NCBI RefSeq assembly: GCF_031127875.1
Contig: NZ_JARXIA010000011.1
Span: 62,001-126,000, forward strand
DNA from: Pelagicoccus sp. SDUM812005
Lineage (GTDB): Bacteria; Verrucomicrobiota; Verrucomicrobiia; Opitutales; Opitutaceae
DNA length: 64,000 bases
Reading direction: 5' to 3'
Position numbers and translations under genes: made by a program
The notes under the pieces: generated by a model
Told to the model about the DNA's origin: nothing
The model's input: only the letters and a program-made list of their open reading frames with translations
Databases searched by the model: none
Shown: positions 18,004-25,270 of the stretch, piece by piece
How the letters are laid out: each line of letters opens with the position of its first letter
Position numbering within the stretch: the stretch's first letter is position 1

Positions 18004-18531
18004 CTACGGGTAGCGGGCTTTGTGGGCGGCCGACACTTTCACGTATTTGGCGGCCCAGCTTTTTATTTTGGCTTGTTCGTCTTCGGTGAGGGCTCGCTTC
18101 ACTTTGGCGGGGGCGCCCATGACCATGCTGCCGGGTGGGATGATGGTGCGGGGCGTGACGAGCGAACCGGCGCCGACGATGGAGTTGTGCCCGATCACGG
18201 AGCCGTCTAGCACGGTGGCGCCCATGCCGATGAGGCATTCGTCCTCTATCGTGCAGGCGTGGATGATGGCGCCGTGGCCGATGGTGACGTCCTTGCCGAT
18301 CTCGACGGGAAAGTCGTCGGCGAGGTGGACGATGGTGCCGTCTTGCACGTTTGAGCGATCGCCGACTTGGATGTAGTTGATATCTCCGCGCAGGACGCAG
18401 GCGGGCCAGACGCTGGCGTTCTCGCCTAGCCGCACGTCGCCGATGACGGTGGCTTCCTTGGCGACGTAAGCGCTGGCGGGGACTTGCGGGTCCTTTGCGA
18501 GGAAGGTTTCGAATTGTTCTTCGAGGGTCAT
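18004..18531 (-). CDS. Gamma-carbonic-anhydrase-family hexapeptide-repeat protein
   Basis: 175 residues forming a left-handed beta helix: repeated hexapeptides such as ATVIGDVRLGENASVW, YIQVGDRSNVQDGTIVH and IGHGAIIHACTIEDECLIG. The three zinc-type histidines are present (GTIVH and the two in IGHGAIIHA). It ends with GAPAKVKRALTEDE, as in the YrdA/CaiE group. Many members show weak or no carbonic anhydrase activity, so the reaction is not proved. Its ATG overlaps the stop of the amidohydrolase gene (ATGA), so the two are translationally coupled. Confidence 0.88.
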   Translation of the reverse strand: MTLEEQFETFLAKDPQVPASAYVAKEATVIGDVRLGENASVWPACVLRGDINYIQVGDRSNVQDGTIVHLADDFPVEIGKDVTIGHGAIIHACTIEDECLIGMGATVLDGSVIGHNSIVGAGSLVTPRTIIPPGSMVMGAPAKVKRALTEDEQAKIKSWAAKYVKVSAAHKARYP

Positions 18532-19400
18532 GTAAGTGCGAAGATGCGTTTGGCGTTGTCTGCGGTGATGGCGGTTTGCTCGCGGGCGCTGAGTTCGCTG
18601 TTGTGAAGCTCTGCGAGGGGCGTGGCGAAGTCGGGGGCGCGTTTGTCGCGAGGGAAAACGCGCAGTGGGTAGTCGGTGCCGAAGAGGACTTTCTGGCTAC
18701 CCACCTTGTCGCAAAATTCTCGATACACGGGGGGCTTGTAGAGGAGGGGACAGGCGGCGGTATCGAAGGCGATGTTGTCGGGAATTTGCTCTTCGCTGCG
18801 CAATGGTTCGCAGCCGCCGAGATGGGCGAAGACGAACTGTACGCGTGGGTGGGCTCGAGCTAGCGCTAGAAGTTCGCGGTAGGGGGTATCTATTTTTCCC
18901 GGGTAGTCGTGGGTGGTGGGGTCGGTCACGTGAAAATTGGCGGCGACTCCGTATTCAGCCGCGAGCTCGAGGGCATGGGCGAGGGTGGGGTCGTCGTAGC
19001 GATAGCCTTGGGCAGGGGGATTGAGTTCCCCGAACCCTTTGAAGCCGGCATCGAAGGCCCGTCGCAATAGCTCGATGGCAGCTGTTTCTCCCTTCGCGTT
19101 GAAAGGAGCGAAGCAGGCGAGGCGGTCCGGGTGTCGCTGCTGCCAATCGAGCTGCCAGGATAGGTTCTCTAGGCAAGTGTCGTGGTTTTCCCAATACCAA
19201 GCGAGCAGGATGGCTTTTTCGATGCCTGCTTCATCCATGTCGCTCAGCAGTTCGTCTACGGTTTTCCAGGTTTGGAGGGATCTGCCGCGAGGCGGTTGAA
19301 CGCAACTGAGCCAATAGGCCTCTCCCCGTGGCTTAGCCCAGCTGGAGGGATCCAGGTAGACGCTAGGCGGGTAGAGGTGGATATGGCTGTCGATGGCCAT
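18528..19400 (-). CDS. Amidohydrolase-2-family metal-dependent hydrolase
   Basis: 290 residues with the TIM-barrel amidohydrolase pattern: IDSHIHLYPP at the N-terminus (HxH metal ligands), FGELNPPAQGY, ANFHVTDPTTHDYPG, FVFAHLGGCEP and FGTDYPLRVFPRD near the C-terminus with the last metal Asp. Related enzymes hydrolyse or decarboxylate aromatic or lactone substrates; the substrate here is unknown. I chose ATG 19400 because MAIDSHIH is the normal start; the frame is open to 19478 without conservation. It lies 7 bp after the kinase-like gene and overlaps the carbonic-anhydrase-like gene. Confidence 0.85.
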   Translation of the reverse strand: MAIDSHIHLYPPSVYLDPSSWAKPRGEAYWLSCVQPPRGRSLQTWKTVDELLSDMDEAGIEKAILLAWYWENHDTCLENLSWQLDWQQRHPDRLACFAPFNAKGETAAIELLRRAFDAGFKGFGELNPPAQGYRYDDPTLAHALELAAEYGVAANFHVTDPTTHDYPGKIDTPYRELLALARAHPRVQFVFAHLGGCEPLRSEEQIPDNIAFDTAACPLLYKPPVYREFCDKVGSQKVLFGTDYPLRVFPRDKRAPDFATPLAELHNSELSAREQTAITADNAKRIFALT

Positions 19401-19407
19401 CTGGGTG

Positions 19408-20499
19408 CTAGCGCTTGGCTCTCTCGCGCATGAGGTCGAGACTTTGGCGGACGAGCGAGCCCATGGACCCGCAGGCAAGGAAATCGTCGCACTTGTAGTG
19501 GGCGGCGAGCTCTTCGCGCAGCTGTCGGACGTTTTCGAAGGGCGCCAAGGTATCTTGGGACATGCTGTCGAGCAGGGCTCTCAGGCGCTGGCTGATGGCG
19601 TCCATGCGCCGGGAGATGAGGGCGTGCTCTTCGCGTTGGTATTGGCGAGCGGTTTTTGTATCGATATGGCTGGTACAGAACTCGACGAGCGGGTTGTTTT
19701 CCTTGAAGAACTGCGGTAGGTAGAAGTTTTTGCGTCCGTCGTAGGTTTGCTGGTCGAAATCCATGGAGCGGATACGGATTTGCGTTTCCTCGAAATCGGG
19801 GGTGATGCCGACTACGAAGTTGTAGGGGCGCATGTCTCCGAGCAGGCGGACGAAGCAGCGTTCGTTGAACTTGATAAGCTCCTTCGCGATACGGATCGCT
19901 TTGAGGCGAGGGCTTTCCATCCAGTCGTCGATGAAGATGTCGCCCGGGAGGCCGACCACGTGCTCTTCGACAAGGGTGTCGCCGTCGGAGAGGAAGAACA
20001 TGCGGTTTGGGGAAAGGAGGTGTTCCAGCTCGAGTCCGTAGACGCGGGAGGCGTCGGCTTTTTTGACGTAGAAGTAGTCTTGGTTGTCGTTGCGCGAATT
20101 GACGATGCGGACGCGGAAAGGTTTTGAGTTTCCGAAGACGCAGTAGTCGATGCGGTCGACATAGAGGTGCTCCATTACGGATTCGTCGCCGCCGGCCTTG
20201 AGGATGGCGTAGACGCGTTTGAGGCCTTCGTTGAGCTTCTTCATGATGAAGGGCTCGTAGATCAATGTTTCCCAGAGGGTGTCTTCGCCTTTCGAGTCGT
20301 AGAGCGGGGCTCCCATTTGGAAGCGCTCGAGCTGGTTGTAGCGGATGGGCAGGCTGTGTTCGCGATTGAAGTCGGTCAAATAGTAGCGAAGAGAATCGCT
20401 AATGGGGATCGACGGTTTGCGGATGGTTTTAGTGACCCGTCGCCGTCCTTTGGCATTGGGAGGTTCTAGGAAATCTTTCGGGTCTTCGCTTGCTGACAC
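19408..20499 (-). CDS. Uncharacterised protein with a possible kinase-like fold
   Basis: 363 residues, soluble, with no signal or membrane segment. I cannot place it in a family with certainty. Residues about 235-275 read LLGDMRPYNFVV followed by RSMDFDQQTY, which resembles the catalytic HGDxxxxN and metal-binding D-F-D loops of aminoglycoside-phosphotransferase-type kinases, with the catalytic His missing. The last 90 residues are rich in charged helices. It is first in an operon with the amidohydrolase (7-bp gap) and the carbonic-anhydrase-like gene. An 86-bp gap separates it from the GT8-like gene, so it probably has its own promoter. Confidence 0.6.
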   Translation of the reverse strand: MSASEDPKDFLEPPNAKGRRRVTKTIRKPSIPISDSLRYYLTDFNREHSLPIRYNQLERFQMGAPLYDSKGEDTLWETLIYEPFIMKKLNEGLKRVYAILKAGGDESVMEHLYVDRIDYCVFGNSKPFRVRIVNSRNDNQDYFYVKKADASRVYGLELEHLLSPNRMFFLSDGDTLVEEHVVGLPGDIFIDDWMESPRLKAIRIAKELIKFNERCFVRLLGDMRPYNFVVGITPDFEETQIRIRSMDFDQQTYDGRKNFYLPQFFKENNPLVEFCTSHIDTKTARQYQREEHALISRRMDAISQRLRALLDSMSQDTLAPFENVRQLREELAAHYKCDDFLACGSMGSLVRQSLDLMRERAKR

Positions 20500-20585
20500 A
20501 GTGTTCTGGTTGAGGTTCTTTTCGAAGGATAGTCCGAGGCTGAGATGTCACAAGGGCAAAGCCGAGATCCGCCCTTATTTCTGGA

Positions 20586-21326
20586 TCACGGAGTCGCCTG
20601 ATGCCAGAGCCGCTCGAGGGGGCTGGGTTCGTCCGTGGAAGGGAACCAGGGCTTGCGGTCGCAGTAGTGAAGCAGGCGGCAGGTTTCGAGTCCGCTGGCG
20701 TCGGAGTAGTCTTTCTTGATCAAGTTGTATTCGGCGGGGAGGAGGCCGAGATCGATGCCGTGGGCGTGTATCCATTTATTGATGATCCCTTGGTCCCCGG
20801 AGTTGTAGCCGCTGCGGCCCGGATTGGAGCGGGCTATCTCTTTGAGTTGCTCGATGGTGGCGCTGCCTTGGAGGATGCGATGAATGGAGAGGACGCCGCT
20901 GTTGATCTCGTTGGGATGGCCTTTGTAGCCGCGGGTTTTCCTGAAGCCGGTGTCGCGGGCGGCTAGGAGAGACGGCCGAGAAGTGGGATAGAGGGCGGGA
21001 GCGTTTCGCAAGCAAAGGATGTCGCTATCGAGGAAGATGTTTCGCTCGTAACCGAAGTCGCGAAAGGCTTCGAACTTGTAGAAGGTTTCCGCGTGCCGCT
21101 TGGAGCGGCTTTTCTTGTAAGGGGAGATGTCTGCGTAGGAATCGGTGTCGATTAGGATGCGTTCTTTCGCGAGGGCCTTGAGTTGCGGGTCTTGCAGGGC
21201 GAGCGTGTCGCGGCTCAGGGCGATGACGGGAAAGGGCGGATTTCGCTGTTGCCAGGAAGCGATGGTCCGCAAGGTACCCGGGAGGTAGAGCGTGTCGGTG
21301 AGGAGGACGAGGCAGTGTCGAGGCAT
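20586..21326 (-). CDS. GT8-like glycosyltransferase
   Basis: 246 residues with a glycogenin/GT8-like pattern: an N-terminal LLTDTLYLPGTLRTIASW, the metal-binding FLDSDILCLRN (DxD), EINSGVLSI, SGDQGIINKW and, near the end, LLHYCDRKPW, which matches the HxxxKPW motif. Such enzymes transfer a sugar from a nucleotide-sugar with retention. Acceptor and sugar are unknown; there is no membrane segment. It starts 9 bp after the ABC_ATPase-family gene, so it is probably the last gene of that operon. Confidence 0.8.
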   Translation of the reverse strand: MPRHCLVLLTDTLYLPGTLRTIASWQQRNPPFPVIALSRDTLALQDPQLKALAKERILIDTDSYADISPYKKSRSKRHAETFYKFEAFRDFGYERNIFLDSDILCLRNAPALYPTSRPSLLAARDTGFRKTRGYKGHPNEINSGVLSIHRILQGSATIEQLKEIARSNPGRSGYNSGDQGIINKWIHAHGIDLGLLPAEYNLIKKDYSDASGLETCRLLHYCDRKPWFPSTDEPSPLERLWHQATP

Positions 21327-21335
21327 CGCGGGATG

Positions 21336-23045
21336 CTAGTGAATACGCAGGGAGCGGAGGCGGTTGAGAGCAGCGGCGAGTTCTTGGAGGCGGATTTGGG
21401 CGAGATCTCCGGGCCCGAGGGCGGAGAGGCGTTGGGTGTTGGCGAGTTCCAAGGTGCGCTGTAGAGCGACGGGGAGCAGGTGTTCTTCGAATAGCCGCTG
21501 CTCGGAGGCGTAGAGCAAGGCAGAGCCGATGGCTTTGGCCTGGGAGGAGTCTACGATTTGCGGGATGAGGGAGAGGTCGATCTCGTCTTCGCCAAAGGTG
21601 ATGGAGCGGGCGTCGCGCGTCTTGACGCGGCTGCGACCGGGGCGGCCTCTGCTGGAAGTGTATGGATCGATGGATACGGGATCTGCCTTTCGTTTGGAAG
21701 CCTCGGGGCTGGTGGCGATGGTCGAAGGATCCAGTTTTTGTTGGATGATGCTTCCGTCGCAGAGGGCTTTGGCTTCTTGGGTCAGGTCGTGGGGGATGTA
21801 GTTGTCGAGAGCGATGACATGGTCGGCGGGCTCGAAGTAATCGCCCGACCCGCCGAGTACGATCACGGTGGATACGCCGCAGTCTTCGTAGAGGGAGCGG
21901 ACGCGTTGGACGAAGGGGGTGATGGGCTCTTTCTCTTTGGCGATCAGCTGCTGCATGCGAGCGTCGCGGATGAGGAGGTTGGTCGCGGAGATGTCCTCGT
22001 CGAGCAGGAGGGTTTTGGCGCCTGTCTCTAGGGCTTCGATGATGGAGGCAGCTTGGGAGGAGGAGCCGGATGCGTTTTCGGTTGAGAAATTGGAGGAGTC
22101 CTTGCCGCCGGGGAGTTGGCCGATGAAGGGCGTGAGGTCGACGGAGGCAACGGAGCGACCGTCTTCGGCCCGGACTTTAGTGGTGTCGGCGCGGGCGACG
22201 ACGCGCTCTCGGCCGTCTTGGGGCCGGTGGTTGTAGACGCCGCGTTCGAGGGCTGAGAGAAGGGTGGACTTGCCGTGGTAGCCGCCGCCGACGATGAGGG
22301 TTACGCCTTCCGGTATAGCCATTCCGGATACGTTCCCGGCGTGAGGGAGCTCGAAGGTTTGCCGAAACGATTCAGGAGACTGGAAAGGAACTGCGTTCGG
22401 CATGGGACGTTCGTCGATGCCGGAGGCTCGGGGCAGGATCGCTCCGTCCGCTACGAAGGCGACCAGCTTTCTCTCCGCTAGGAGGGAGCGCAGGGTGTCC
22501 GCATCTTCGGCGGTGTCGGCGAAGGCGGCGACGGCTTGGGCGTCGAGGTGGTCGTAGCAGAGAGCGTCTTCCACGATGTCGGGGAGCTGCTTGATGAGGA
22601 GCTCCTTGGCGGAGCGGCCGCGGATGCGACGCCCGTTGGCGGGGAGTCCCACGGAGAAGCGGACGACGGTTTCCGAAGGGCCGATCTCGACGCAGCTGCG
22701 GGCCAGCATTTCTTGGCCAGGGGTGTCGATGGAGATGAGTCCGGACTTGCCGGAGCCGCTGTGGGAGGAGGCTTGGCGGCAGGCTCTTGAGAAGGCGAGA
22801 GCGAGGTAGTTCTCGGTGCCGGTTCGGCGAGAGGGGTTGCTGAAGAGGTCTGTGGGAAGTTCGGACTCTTGGTGGGAGATGATTATGGAGAGGCGCGAGG
22901 GAGAGGCGAAGGGATCGCCTTGGACCTTATCGATGCTGAGGTCGAAGAACTCGAAGTCGTAGCGTCCGCGGATGTCTTTGTAGGCTGGATACGGGCGTCC
23001 GTCGATGCGTTCGAGAGTGCGGGAAAGATCGGTTTTGTGCTGCAT
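21336..23045 (-). CDS. ABC_ATPase-family protein (predicted ATPase of the ABC class)
   Basis: 569 residues. The central part has a phosphate loop GGGYHGKSTLLSALERGVYNH, the signature-like NASGSSSQAASIIEALETGA and Walker B TLLLDEDISATNLLIRD, followed by IVLGGSGDYFEPADHVI. This set is diagnostic of the ABC_ATPase family (Pfam PF09818), which has no transmembrane partner and no firmly known role; RNA or DNA transactions are suspected. I use ATG 23045; GTG 23051 is possible. It directly follows the beta-lactamase-like gene. Confidence 0.85.
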   Translation of the reverse strand: MQHKTDLSRTLERIDGRPYPAYKDIRGRYDFEFFDLSIDKVQGDPFASPSRLSIIISHQESELPTDLFSNPSRRTGTENYLALAFSRACRQASSHSGSGKSGLISIDTPGQEMLARSCVEIGPSETVVRFSVGLPANGRRIRGRSAKELLIKQLPDIVEDALCYDHLDAQAVAAFADTAEDADTLRSLLAERKLVAFVADGAILPRASGIDERPMPNAVPFQSPESFRQTFELPHAGNVSGMAIPEGVTLIVGGGYHGKSTLLSALERGVYNHRPQDGRERVVARADTTKVRAEDGRSVASVDLTPFIGQLPGGKDSSNFSTENASGSSSQAASIIEALETGAKTLLLDEDISATNLLIRDARMQQLIAKEKEPITPFVQRVRSLYEDCGVSTVIVLGGSGDYFEPADHVIALDNYIPHDLTQEAKALCDGSIIQQKLDPSTIATSPEASKRKADPVSIDPYTSSRGRPGRSRVKTRDARSITFGEDEIDLSLIPQIVDSSQAKAIGSALLYASEQRLFEEHLLPVALQRTLELANTQRLSALGPGDLAQIRLQELAAALNRLRSLRIH

Positions 23046-23047
23046 GG

Positions 23048-23848
23048 TCACTGTTCGGGAAAGATTTTCTGGAGGGCCGCTTTGGTGAGTTCAATTCGGG
23101 CGGAGCCAAAGTCTTCGCCTGGTGAGGAGGAGTCGAGTACTGTCGCGAAAAAGAGGATACGTCCTTCCTTTTCAGCCCAGCCACCCCACCAACCGATGTT
23201 GCGGTTTTCAGGAAGAACGGCCCAGCCGGTTTTGGCGTGATAGGTGGTGTCGCCTTCGCTGGGGCTGCGCATCATGGATTTGACGGATTCCATGGCATGG
23301 GAGCTGAACGGGAGTTCGTTTTGGTAGAGTTTGCGCAGGAATTCGATTTGTTCGCGAGGCGATATGCGGAGGGCTCCGGTGAGCCAGAATTGGGTGATGC
23401 CACCTGAGATATCTTGGTTGCCGTAGGGGATGGAATCGAGGGCGGCCTGCATGCGTTCGGCTCCGATCTCTTTGACGATGGCTTGGTAGTGGGGGACGGA
23501 AGAGATGCGGAAGGCGTCGCGGAAATCGAGGTCGCGGTTGGTCTCGCGGCGACCCCGTTCGATGCCGTCCCACTTGAGTCGCGTATCGGCGTGAGGGACG
23601 ACGCCGGTCTGCAGGGCGACTTGGGTGCTTAGGATCTTGAAGGTAGATGCGGGGATGAAGCGTTCGTCCGCGATATCGGGATGGCTGGCGAAGTAGGTGT
23701 CTTGGGCGAGGTCGTAGATAAGCAGGGTGCCGCGGTAGCCGCTTTCGTCGAGGAGGGCTTGAGCGTCGGGGCGCTTGGCTATCGGCTCGGTCGCGGCATG
23801 GAGGTTGACGAAAGCCAGGAAGCCGAGGCAGGCAAGGAGGTGCTTCAT
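23048..23848 (-). CDS. Class D (OXA-type) beta-lactamase-like serine hydrolase
   Basis: 266 residues. MKHLLACLGFLAFVNLHAA is a signal peptide, so it is periplasmic. All class D active-site elements are present: STFK at 68-71 (nucleophile Ser 68, carbamylatable Lys 71), SSV at 116-118, YGN at 142-144, the tryptophan block FWLTGALRISPREQIEFL and KTG at 206-208. That predicts a working acyl-enzyme. The natural substrate could be a beta-lactam or a peptidoglycan-related molecule; environmental homologues are common. It overlaps the glycosylase gene by ATGA, an odd functional pairing. Confidence 0.88.
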   Translation of the reverse strand: MKHLLACLGFLAFVNLHAATEPIAKRPDAQALLDESGYRGTLLIYDLAQDTYFASHPDIADERFIPASTFKILSTQVALQTGVVPHADTRLKWDGIERGRRETNRDLDFRDAFRISSVPHYQAIVKEIGAERMQAALDSIPYGNQDISGGITQFWLTGALRISPREQIEFLRKLYQNELPFSSHAMESVKSMMRSPSEGDTTYHAKTGWAVLPENRNIGWWGGWAEKEGRILFFATVLDSSSPGEDFGSARIELTKAALQKIFPEQ

Positions 23849-24717
23849 GCGGGATTTTTTCGTTCGTAGGAGAAGATGAATTGTTGGGCGAAGCCGGCGA
23901 GGGGGCCGTAGTGGACGCGTCCGAACTGGGAGAGCTGCGGTGGAGTCCATCCTGAGAGGGCGTAGCGTTTTTCGAGGACCTTGATGATCCAAGTGTCCAC
24001 GGGGAAGGCTTCGAGCTTGGCGGCTCCGAAGAGCAGGGCGCAGTCGGCTATCTTTTCGCCGACGCCGGGGAGGGTGACGAGCTGGGCTTTGGCCTCGGGG
24101 TAGGGAGCTGCTTCGATTTGGGCGAGCAGCTGGGGAGAGGAGGCGAGCAGGTCGGCGGTCTTTTTTATGTTTTTGGCGCGGAAGCCGAGACCCAGGGCGC
24201 GGAGCTCAGCTTCGCTGGCGGCGGCGAGCTGTTCCCATGTAGGGAGAGCGTGGATACCGGGGATGATTTCGTTTCCGAGGCTTTTTGCCATGCGTTCGCA
24301 CATGACTTTTATTTGGGGAATCTGCTTGGTGGCAGAGCAGAGGAAGCAGAGGACGGCTTCGGGAAAGGGTTGCTTCAGGATGCGGAGGCCGGGGTAGGCG
24401 AGCAGGGCTTTGTGAAGGTGGGGATCGCTCCGCCAGGGGAGGGAGTCGACGGCTGCCTCCCAATCGAAGTCGGCGCGGAGGTAGGTGGCGAGCGCTGCGG
24501 GGGTGGATTTGTTTCCGCGAGGGGTCGAAACGTGTAAGGTGGTCGTATCGTAGAATCGGATACGTGCGGCGTGTTGGCCCCAAATCCCTTGCCAGCAAGA
24601 TTCGGCGGGGAGGAAGTTCCAGCGGAAGGCTTGGCCGCCGTTCAGGGTTTCAGCGAGGGTTTGCTCGGTGAAGGGCGTGGTGAGGGGAAGCGGTTTCCAA
24701 GAGGACCAATTGAGCAT
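23845..24717 (-). CDS. OGG1-type 8-oxoguanine DNA glycosylase/AP lyase
   Basis: 290 residues. The N-terminal OGG_N-like domain has TLAETLNGGQAFRWNF. The helix-hairpin-helix region reads LVTLPGVGEKIADCALLFG with the catalytic Lys in GEK, followed by AFPVDTWIIKVL with the catalytic Asp, as in human OGG1. It removes 8-oxoG paired with C and nicks the strand. The start is ATG 24717 (MLNWSSWKP), matching the family N-terminus; the frame runs further upstream without conservation. It lies 35 bp after the small exported-protein gene and overlaps the beta-lactamase-like gene by 4 bp. Confidence 0.9.
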   Translation of the reverse strand: MLNWSSWKPLPLTTPFTEQTLAETLNGGQAFRWNFLPAESCWQGIWGQHAARIRFYDTTTLHVSTPRGNKSTPAALATYLRADFDWEAAVDSLPWRSDPHLHKALLAYPGLRILKQPFPEAVLCFLCSATKQIPQIKVMCERMAKSLGNEIIPGIHALPTWEQLAAASEAELRALGLGFRAKNIKKTADLLASSPQLLAQIEAAPYPEAKAQLVTLPGVGEKIADCALLFGAAKLEAFPVDTWIIKVLEKRYALSGWTPPQLSQFGRVHYGPLAGFAQQFIFSYERKNPA

Positions 24718-24752
24718 GTGTGGACGCGGGCTAACGTTCCGCGCGACGGGGT

Positions 24753-25202
24753 TTACTCGGACCAGAGGAAGCTTTGGGCGGACTCTAGCGGGGCGCCGGA
24801 GGCGTCGAGCAGTTCGATCTTCCAGGCGACGGGGTGCTGGCTTTCGCTTGCCCATTCGGCGCCGGTGAAGCCGACGAGGATGCGTTTCTTTTTCAGGTCG
24901 TTGGTGGAAAGGGCGAAGGAGTCGATTTCCTGGGTGCCTTTGCGCACGAACTGGACGCGGACTTGCGCGACGCGCGAGAGGGTGGAGCGGTCGTCTGCGA
25001 GCAGCGAGATGTAGAAGCCGTCGCGGCTGGACTCGTCGCTGCGAAAGACGGCGTAGCGACCGTCGCTGTGCTTGCCGGTTAGGTATTCGGAAACGCGCTT
25101 GAAGGAGTCGGCGTCGCGGTGCTCAGTGGAGATGACGGCGAGCTCGGCGTGGGTGGTGGCAGCGAGCGCGAGCAGGGTTAGGAGAGCGAAGAGTTGTTTC
25201 AT
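24753..25202 (-). CDS. Small exported protein of unknown function
   Basis: 149 residues. MKQLFALLTLLALAATTHA is a clear signal peptide with an AxA-type cut. The mature 130 residues are mostly beta-like with no motif I recognise (VQVRFVRK-type strands, LSTNDLKKKRILVGFTGAEW). There are no cysteines in the mature part. It sits between the UvrD gene (68-bp gap) and the glycosylase gene (35-bp gap), on the same strand. I do not assign a function. Confidence 0.75.
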   Translation of the reverse strand: MKQLFALLTLLALAATTHAELAVISTEHRDADSFKRVSEYLTGKHSDGRYAVFRSDESSRDGFYISLLADDRSTLSRVAQVRVQFVRKGTQEIDSFALSTNDLKKKRILVGFTGAEWASESQHPVAWKIELLDASGAPLESAQSFLWSE

Positions 25203-25270
25203 TGGGAAAAGGTTGTTTGTAAGGTCGGCGGGGAGAGGGACGGGCAGTAAAGCCCGCGCTCTACAGGGGG

